From NCBI GenBank assembly GCA_944472135.2, contig OX235270.1, positions 73,355,168 to 73,419,167 on the forward strand: 64,000 nt of DNA, in the 5' to 3' direction. The notes beneath the pieces are model-generated. The model was not told where the DNA came from. It did no database searches and was given only the letters and a program-made list of their open reading frames with translations. The position numbers and the translations under genes were made by a program. Origin of the DNA: Trichobilharzia regenti. Lineage: Eukaryota; Platyhelminthes; Trematoda; Strigeidida; Schistosomatidae. Of the stretch, positions 57,610 to 64,000 are shown piece by piece (positions within the stretch are counted from its first letter, which is position 1; the number at the start of each line of letters is the position of its first letter).

Positions 57610-57880
57610 AGTTACTTATGTATTATTGTTATTGCTCCCTTGGGTACCTAGTGGAACATAGGGCTTCAACTGCACGTCTCCACTTGCTTCTGTCTTCCGC
57701 GTCCATGTTAGTCCATACTGTTTCAACTCCACTTCACACGATCTCCTCCATATCACCCTTGCACTGACGACCCACTCACCGCTTCCCTTTCGGCCTGGTT
57801 CCACTCGAGCAATGGCCTGACGCGCGCGCGACGTCACCCATCGGCCTCCTCAGCGACTGTCCAACCCATCTCCCCCGGCC
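57610..57880 (-). mobile_element. RTE-type LINE (group 1), 3' end
   Basis: GTACCTAGTGGAACATAGGG to CGACTGTCCAACCCATCTCC matches 29780-30050; the minus strand encodes the end of RT (the conserved RRSCEVELKQ region). Confidence 0.8.
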
Positions 57881-58250
57881 GATAACTGCTACCTTGTCGT
57901 GGTGGTTGGGTTTGAATACCGTAATGACCCGACATGCTAAACTGACTGGGACCTGTCCCTGCAGGCCCTACTATGTCAGGAAGGTTGTTTGGATAGCGGT
58001 CAAACTAAAAGCAGTTACCATGGGGTACATGGGCTCCAGTATCCAATCGGGTCACATGGCGTATGAACCCATATGGGTCACCGACAGCCATGAAATCCAA
58101 GTCAAAGGCCCGAGGGTGGTCCCTTAAGAAAACCACCTGCTTCGGTCTGGGCGGCCGGGCAGTATCTCAGCCCTCACACAACAAATGAAATTTAGTGTGG
58201 TGCATCTTTCTTGGTGCCACATTGTACCAAGTTTTTTTCTGCATTTAAAT
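57881..58250 (+). repeat. GC-rich dispersed-repeat-like segment
   Basis: Starts GATAACTGCTACCTTGTCGT and ends with TAAATAAATAAATATAAAAT. Its base composition is unlike its surroundings and it has an A-rich end, as expected for a retroposed non-autonomous element, but I see no second copy here and cannot name it. Confidence 0.4.
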
Positions 58251-58545
58251 AAATAAATATAAAATAATTCCATAACATAATTGGTTCAGTCTGGATATAA
58301 AATCAAATTTAGCACATTCCCCAATGAAACAATGAAGTCACAATGTTGGTTGGCATCAGTGACCATCTTTATCATCAGTAGGTAACGCGACTACTAACAC
58401 TTGTGCACTTATATCGTGAGTGGATTTTCTTCCACTTTTTTCTCATAAATTCCTTCAGTTGTACATTTTATTAGCAAATGATTACTTGAAAAAGAGAGTA
58501 TAAACGAATGCCAACGATACTCTCACCATACGTACAATGACTTAC

Positions 58546-58659
58546 CATATATTCGCCTATTATATTTTCAACTATGAAATCATGGTGCATGGATCCTTTT
58601 GGGATAGGCAGACGATCAACCGGACAGGTAGGCGAGTCACGAATCCACGGATCGATACA
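58546..58659 (-). CDS. Gene 2, RING second half exon
   Basis: AG (58661-58660) and the donor ATG|GTAAGT bound 38 codons, phase 0 at both ends. Begins CIDPWIRDSPTCPVDRLP: Cys6 of the RING, the conserved Trp after it, then Cys7 and Asp as eighth ligand, the C3HC3D type of TRAF, LNX and NRDP1 RINGs. It continues HHDFIVENIIGEYM, a helix leading to the TRAF-type finger of the next exon. Confidence 0.87.
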
Positions 58660-58934
58660 CTAAAAACAAAGACGGTGAAAAAAACACACTAAAAAATTCT
58701 ATATATTAGGAAATTGACTACATTCCTGTGTGTTTAATGAACATTTCCATTTTATGGATTAAAAATCATTATGAAGAATTTGTTTTGTTTTCATCCATGT
58801 ACTGGCATTTATTATTATTATTACGGTGTGAGGACAAGTGAATGTGCCTCCCATGAGTAATGATTAGCCCAATTCTCTCTAATTTCACTTGAATTTTTCG
58901 ATTCCACTGAATTACAGATGAATAGAACAAATAA

Positions 58935-59115
58935 ATCACTGACTGGTTTCAACAGAGAACTTGGCACAGATGTACAGTAGTTCGAGTGAGTTGCTACACT
59001 CCCTCCATTTAGTACACAAGGCAAGAGAAGACAGTTAAGAGAGATTCAAACGAGAGATGCCAAACAGAAGTGTGAATGGGGGAACAAGAATAATAAGCAC
59101 ACAAAGCCTTCCTGA
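58935..59115 (-). mobile_element. RTE-type LINE (group 2), 3' UTR fragment
   Basis: TTTCAACAGAGAACTTGGCAC, then CTCCCTCCATTTAGTACAC matches the 3' UTR of other copies; it has lost the AGAC tail repeat except for a trace. Intron of gene 2. Confidence 0.7.
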
Positions 59116-59320
59116 TCATCATTCTCTTGTGTACCTGTCACCCCCTCCCCATCCTTTTGCTTCCCTACTACTGTCAGTACTATTCTGCAGATAGGTATGC
59201 ATAGTGTATCAAGTTATCCTAGTCACCCTGCAATGCTATCCGCGTATATTTATTGATACCACATCTCAAGGCTCTAAAATGTGCAGTCTCTGTAAGCACG
59301 TTGTTTGTTTTCTACTACGA

Positions 59321-59400
59321 ACACTCTTAGTTGATGAGTCCCATTATATAGGACAAAATGTGTACTGCTAGTTACCACTAGCCAGATACAGTCGTTAGTT
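59321..59400 (+). ncRNA. Degenerate hammerhead ribozyme
   Basis: Layout of a type I hammerhead with closed stem III: core TTGATGA (59331-59337; consensus CTGATGA), stem II GTCC/GGAC (59338-59341 with 59351-59354), AAA (59355-59357; consensus GAA), a long stem III (58-72 with 77-92, including TGTA/TACA, CTG/CAG and CTAGT/ACTAG, small bulges, loop TACC) and cleavage triplet GTC (59391-59393). Stem I is weak. The stem II block resembles that of the Schistosoma SM-alpha hammerhead. C3 to T and G12 to A should make it inactive. Intron of gene 2, antisense to it. No tRNA-like head is attached. Confidence 0.55.
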
Positions 59401-59454
59401 TCTTTATTCATGTATAAACAAATATAGTTAAAGTGATACTTAGACAACACTTAC

Positions 59455-59563
59455 ACTTTTGCAAAATGAATGGCCGCATGGTGCACGCTGAGGATTAGAA
59501 AATGCCTCCTGGCATATAGGACAGAAGAGATGCACACTGACAGCTGATGGGTTAACGAAAGAC
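59455..59563 (-). CDS. Gene 2, RING first half exon
   Basis: The exon supplies one base to finish an Arg codon and then 36 codons, ending AAAAGT|GTAAGT, phase 0. It encodes HLFCPICQEAFSNPQRAPCG and then HSFCKS: the first five RING ligands Cys, Cys, Cys, His, Cys with normal spacing. Only 37 bases separate it from the preceding exon, a micro-intron of the kind known in schistosomes. Confidence 0.87.
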
Positions 59564-59600
59564 CTACAGGTATTTATTTTATTTCATTGAAAGTGGCTAC

Positions 59601-59703
59601 CTTTCTTCAGGAGCTGGTTCAGAATTCTTTGGAGCAGCACATTTCGTCGAGCGTCTACGTACCATTGGTTTAGATTCCAATATGTGTTTGTAGACTTTTC
59701 GCG
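59601..59703 (-). CDS. Gene 2, basic exon before the RING
   Basis: Acceptor ATTTTAG (59705-59704) is followed by two bases of a split codon, 33 codons and two bases before the donor. The product reads RKVYKHILESKPMVRRRSTK, basic, then APKNSEPAPEE. Phases fit the next exon exactly. The preceding exon must end in phase 1 and was not found; the gene's start is therefore missing. Confidence 0.72.
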
Positions 59704-59774
59704 CTAAAATAAAAAAACGGAAGAGAAATCGTAATTATTTTAAAATCATTGAGTGTCTATACTTGATTCATAAT

Positions 59775-60012
59775 AATAATTTTTCCTTCACGTTCCCCAG
59801 TGGAACATAGGGCTTCAAGCTAGTAGCTTGAAGTTTCTGTAGCAGTTTTTTTTATTTTACAGGATGGGGTTGCTAGCCTCATGCCCAACCTTTCCTCTTT
59901 ACCAGAATTATTTCTGGCTTAGAGAGGTAAAGGTGTGCGTCGGCCGGGGATCGAACCCCGGACCATGTGCATGGTCGGCGAGCGTCCTAACCGCTATACC
60001 ACCGACGCACAC
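59775..60012 (-). repeat. tRNA-headed SINE, family 1
   Basis: Minus-strand head GTGCGTCGGTGGTATAGCGG, box B GGTTCGATCCC, a body with GAAAGGTTGGGCATGAGGCT and the end CCACTGGGGAACGTGAAGGA. Full length and close to 43797-44043. It has kept an intact tRNA-like promoter, so it may be a young copy. Confidence 0.88.
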
Positions 60013-60054
60013 TTAGATGCTTTAAAACACGCTGTTTAGCATATGTGTAAAACT

Positions 60055-60470
60055 TGGGCACTGATAGTAAGTAATTCCATATTAGTTTGTTTATTAAATG
60101 TATCACACACAGAGTGAAACAGTATTATTTACTAAATGACGTTCCCAACAAAATTTATTGTTCATAATCATATCAATTGTAATCCCACGGCTTTGAAACT
60201 TGAGTTTTATAGTTCCCTTTATCCTTTCCTATTTGTCGTCATTGTGGTAGTAGAATCATCCAGATATCTGGGACAGGTGTTGAATCATTTCTATTACACG
60301 TATTTGCAGTTGATTCGATAAACAAAGCTTCTGTTAAATTATACGGAAGAAACTCCACGACAGATGTTTTTACAACAAGAAGTGTCGACAGGTTAAAATG
60401 CGTACATGAGAAGCAACATATATTGAAGAAAGAAAGAAGATATTCATGAAAGTACATGAAAGAGATATCT
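60055..60470 (-). mobile_element. Penelope-like element (fourth lineage), C terminus and 3' end
   Basis: Minus strand ends EALFIESTANTCNRNDSTPV and PDIWMILLPQ, then the non-coding end with AACGTCATTTAGTAAATAAT. It matches 40490-41440 on the other strand. Confidence 0.8.
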
Positions 60471-60629
60471 TGAAACTGAAGTTATCAAAATCTATAGGGG
60501 AACGGGAAAGTGAGCGGTATAATGGAGATGAATAGTCAGAAAATTCAAACATTTTATGGCGTGTTTATAGTTTCTATACAACAGGCTTCCTCATATTTTA
60601 TGTTAATTCTTGTTATGTTGTTATTATTA

Positions 60630-63600
60630 TTATATCCTTTAATTCCTAGAGGAACATAGGGTTTCAGCTGCGCATCTCTATTGCCTTCTATTTTCTGCCA
60701 ACATTTTCACCCCGCTCCAAGTCTGCCCACATGCTTTCATATCCTCTTCACATGACCACCTCCAAGTCACACTTGCACTGACGACCAACTCCCCGCTTCC
60801 CTTTCGGGTTCCACTCGAGGGCTTGTCTAGTGATGTCACTTGATGGTTTTCTCAGCGTATGGCCAATCCATTTCCATTTCTTCCTGAAAACCTATTTGTT
60901 TCACAATCGGTTCCTGGTTGGTTCGCTCCTAGAGAAAAATCCCTGTTTCTGATCATTTCTGGCCATCTGATCTTGAGTATTTAGCGAAGACAACTATTAA
61001 TGAAGGTCTGAAGTTTGTTTGAGATGCTCTTTATGACGCGCCAAGTCTCTGATCCGTAAAATAGCACTGACTTTACATTGGAGTTGAAAATCCGGATCTC
61101 ATTTTTGATGCTCAGTGCTGTTGACTTCCACACAGACTTAAGAGTAATGAAAGCTTGTTTTGCTTTTCCGATTCCGGCTTTGATATCCTCGTCAGTTCCG
61201 CCTGTAGTTGAAACGATGCTTCTCAGAAAAGTAGGTAGATAAAGGAGGTTGTTTCTTTCAGGTTCCTCCCATTTATGCTGGCTGATTGTTGTTGCTGTTG
61301 GTGTTGGCCAGGAATCTTCATCACCTCTGTTTTATCTATGTTCACTTGAAGTCCTATCCTGGATGCTTCTTCTAAAGCCAGCATGTTGCTTTTGACTTGC
61401 ATATCTTCCAGTTTGTGGGAAATCAGACATATATCATCGGCGAAGTCCAGATCCTGCAAGTTCTTTTGTGTCAGTCCATTTTATGCCTGTTTCCTCAAAG
61501 TTGGCCGTTGTCTGTCGCATTATCCAATCTACTGCAATCAGGAAGATCATTGGTGATAGTAGACAGCCTTGTCTCACTCCCGTCCTCCCTTCGAAGGCTT
61601 CCGTGAGTTTCCCGTTGTGGATTACTTGGCATGCAGCATTGTCGTATAACTGTTGGATGAGATGTATAATTGTCGATGGGACCCCGTAGTAGCGAAGTAG
61701 TTGCCAAATGACCACTCGATCGACCCTAGTCTGTCGAAGGCCTTTTCAAAGTCGATGAAGTTAAAAGAGATAGAGAGGTGACTGACATTCCAAGCATGGT
61801 TCAGTGATGATCCGTAGTGTGGCGATTTGATAAATACATGACTTGTTTCTCCTGAATCCAGCCTGTTCCGGTCGAAGTTTTTCATCCAGGTTGGCTTGTT
61901 CGATTCTGTCCAGGATGATGCGGCTTAGTATTTTGCTTGGGATGGACAGGAGCATAATTCCGCGCCAGTTCTTGCATTGACCTAAGTCTCCTTTCTTTGG
62001 TAGTTTGAATAAGTATCCTTCCTTCCAATCCTCACGTACCTTGCCCTCTTTCCACACCTTCTCTAGCAATGGAGTCATAAAGTCCGCTGTTGTCTCTGGG
62101 TCCATTTCAATGCTTCTGCTGGGATTGCATCTGATCCTGCTGCTTTTCCAGCTTTTAGCATCTTGATTGCATTCATGACTTCTGATTTCGTCGGGGGGTC
62201 GATGTTCACTGGTAGATCTGCTTCCGTTGCTGGTATTGTTGAGCGCGTTGCAGGTGGAGGTCGATTTAGAAGTCCTTTGAAGTGTTCAGTCCTGTGTTTT
62301 CTTTGCTCCACCTCTTTGACAATTGACTTTCCATTGTCATCCTTTACTGGCTTAATCTGTGTCAAACTTTTTCCCGATAGGTGCCTAGTTGTTTGGTAGA
62401 GTGTGGCGAGGTCTCCTTTGCCTGCAGCTTGTTCTGATTCATTTCCATGGCTTCATAATATTTTCTTTTGTCTTCCCTGCCACTCTGCTTTACTCTTTTG
62501 TTCAATGTATTGTAGCTTGCATTCAACTCCTGTTTTTGTTGCTCATCGGTGCACTGGATAATCTTTTGTTTCACTATCCTTCTCTCTTCTATTAGTTTCC
62601 AAGTGTCCATAGTGAGCCAATGTTTGTCCTGTCTCTTCTTTCTGCCTAGAACTTCCATGCAAAAAAAACTCCACACCGTTTTCAAGTTGTTCCAGTGCTT
62701 TTCGACGCCGACATCTTCGCTAATGTTGATCTGTGCCTTGGCTTTGTCCCTTATGCTTGCAATGATGATGTCGTTTGTATCTTGGTCCTTCAGTTTTTAA
62801 GTGTTGAACTTGGCTTGTGGTCTATCTGCAGCTCCTGATTCCCTGAAAGCTTTTAATTTGATTTGGATTGTCCCTTGTACGAGATAGTGGTCTGAGCCAA
62901 CGTCTGCTCCTCTTCTTACTTTTTTGTCCAGTAGGCTGTGCCTCAAATTCCTTGAGCAGTATTGAGATGAAGTCAATTTGGTTTTGGTTTGCCCATCTGG
63001 TGACACCCATGTAGCCTTGTGGATATCTTTGTGTTTGTATACACTGCCACTAATCACTAGTTGGTTGAAGGCGCGGAAGTCGGCGAAGAGTTCTCCATTT
63101 TCATTTACCTCTCCGAGAGCTTCTCTACCCATGATGAGTTCCCTTCCTGTGTTGTCTGGTCCCAGTTTGGCATTCATGTCTCCCATTAGTATCTTAATGT
63201 CACTAGCTGGAGTATTGTCCATTGTTGCCTGTAGTTGTCTGTAGAATTCTTCTTTCTTCTCGAGGTCTGCGTTGTTTGTGGGTGCATAACATTGTATAAT
63301 TGACACTTTCCTTCCTTTGGAGTTGAATCTGGCGGTCATTATCCTGGACGAGATCGCCTCTCATTGCATCAGGGCCTTTGTTGCCGTTGGTGAAATTATG
63401 ATAGCCACGCCCTCAGTGTGCGTGTAGTTATCTTCTGGGTGACCGAAGTAGATCACTGACTCACCCGATGACAATTTGGTGAGTCTATCCCCATTCCATC
63501 TGCTTTTACATATTCCCAGTACTTGAATTCCGTATCTTTTCATCTCGTTTGCGATCTGGTCAGCTTTCCAAGTCTAGTACATAGTGCGAACGTTCCATGT

Positions 63601-63640
63601 CCCCACATAGACTTTTTCTTTAGCCGCACAGAGATTCATC
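60630..63640 (-). mobile_element. RTE-type LINE (group 1), nearly full length, frameshifted
   Basis: Right to left: endonuclease start VGTWNVRTM (about 63600), VLGICKSRWNGD, FGHPEDNYTHTEGVAIIIS, IIQCYAPTNNADLEKKEEFY, ILMGDMNAKLG, VGSDHYLV; linker; AIKMLKAGKAAGSDAIPAEA, ENWRGIMLLS-type block, LRPEQAGFRRNKSCIYQIAT, motif A NFIDFEKAFDRL, TGVRQGCLLSPMIFLIAVDW, motif C LDFADDICLIS, TGLQVNIDKTEVMKIP; then a decayed C terminus to about 60640. Endonuclease and RT are both present, but at least six frame breaks make it inactive. It is the best reference for the group 1 fragments elsewhere in the window. Confidence 0.9.
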
Positions 63641-63644
63641 GTGC

Positions 63645-63705
63645 TGAAGTTCCTGTAGCAACTTTGTTTACAGGGTGGGGTTGCTAGCCTCATGCCTAGG
63701 AAAGC
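63645..63705 (-). repeat. SINE family 1 body fragment
   Basis: CTGTAGCAACTTTGTTTACAG and GGGGTTGCTAGCCTCATGCC match bases inside family 1 copies (for example 59840-59885). Both ends of the SINE are missing. Confidence 0.6.
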
Positions 63706-64000
63706 AATTGTTACATTAAGATAAAGTTTAGAGAGAAGCGACCTTTTGGGTTGCTCCCCTTAAAATCGGAAAACGGGATAAAACAATCAAAACAACACCA
63801 GCAAGAGGAAAACAATTCACAGCAAAAAGCGACAACGATACAATACAACAACATGCAATATAGTTCAGCACAGTTAACTAAAATGATACCAAAACCACAG
63901 ACACACTGACTTGGACCAACTTGAACATATAAATCCAACAATATATACAATTATAGATATGAGTTATTGTTAATAGTCACATATGTCAAAAACTTTGTTA
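63706..64000. other. Unassigned sequence at window end
   Basis: No recognisable domain on either strand. Confidence 0.4.

Noticed and set aside
59941..60012. Functional tRNA gene on the minus strand
   Set aside because: It is the head of a full-length SINE whose body and end match other copies.

Overview
This window looks like the genome of a parasitic flatworm, most probably a schistosome or close trematode relative. The evidence is the mix of repeats: Gypsy elements of the CsRn1/Boudicca and K02A2.6-like types, several GIY-YIG Penelope-like elements (PLEs), two RTE-type LINE groups, CR1/Jockey-like LINEs, tRNA-headed SINEs and a Schistosoma-style hammerhead relic. A 37-base intron and the AT-rich intergenic DNA fit the same picture. 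The assignment is inferred from recognised families and was not searched against a database.

Two host genes can be assembled from exons whose splice sites and reading phases agree. Gene 1 (+ strand, 14954-32292) encodes a coiled-coil protein; at least six exons cover about 290 residues, and its introns are full of transposons. Gene 2 (- strand, 59703-54723) encodes a RING (C3HC3D) plus TRAF-type zinc-finger protein, probably an E3 ubiquitin ligase. Its first exons are not found.

Layout. 1-3850: RTE group 1 LINE split by a deleted Gypsy element (A, 396-2673, target duplication AAACC). 4.2-10.3 kb: SINE, CR1-like RT remnant and two ORF1-like remnants. 10.6-14.3 kb: CsRn1/Boudicca-like element with an open 955-codon pol but no gag, protease or 5' LTR. 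14.9-32.3 kb: gene 1, with RTE, CR1-like, PLE and solo-LTR insertions in its introns. 32330-35111: Gypsy element B, same family as A, with two LTRs, target duplication ACTTG and most of pol deleted, sitting 37 bases past the gene 1 stop codon. 35-54 kb: dense nested transposons (RTE group 2, PLEs, solo LTRs, SINEs) with no host gene recognised. 54.7-59.7 kb: gene 2, also with transposons in its introns. 59.8-64 kb: SINE, PLE end and a nearly full-length but broken RTE group 1 element.

The most informative signals are insertion footprints that can be read base by base: 5-bp duplications for Gypsy A and B, 4-bp duplications for a solo-LTR family of about 315-345 bp, a 10-bp duplication for a SINE inside one of those LTRs, and a SINE itself split by another. 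A degenerate hammerhead ribozyme fold lies at 59321-59400. No prokaryotic features, CRISPR arrays, rRNA or convincing functional tRNA genes were seen.
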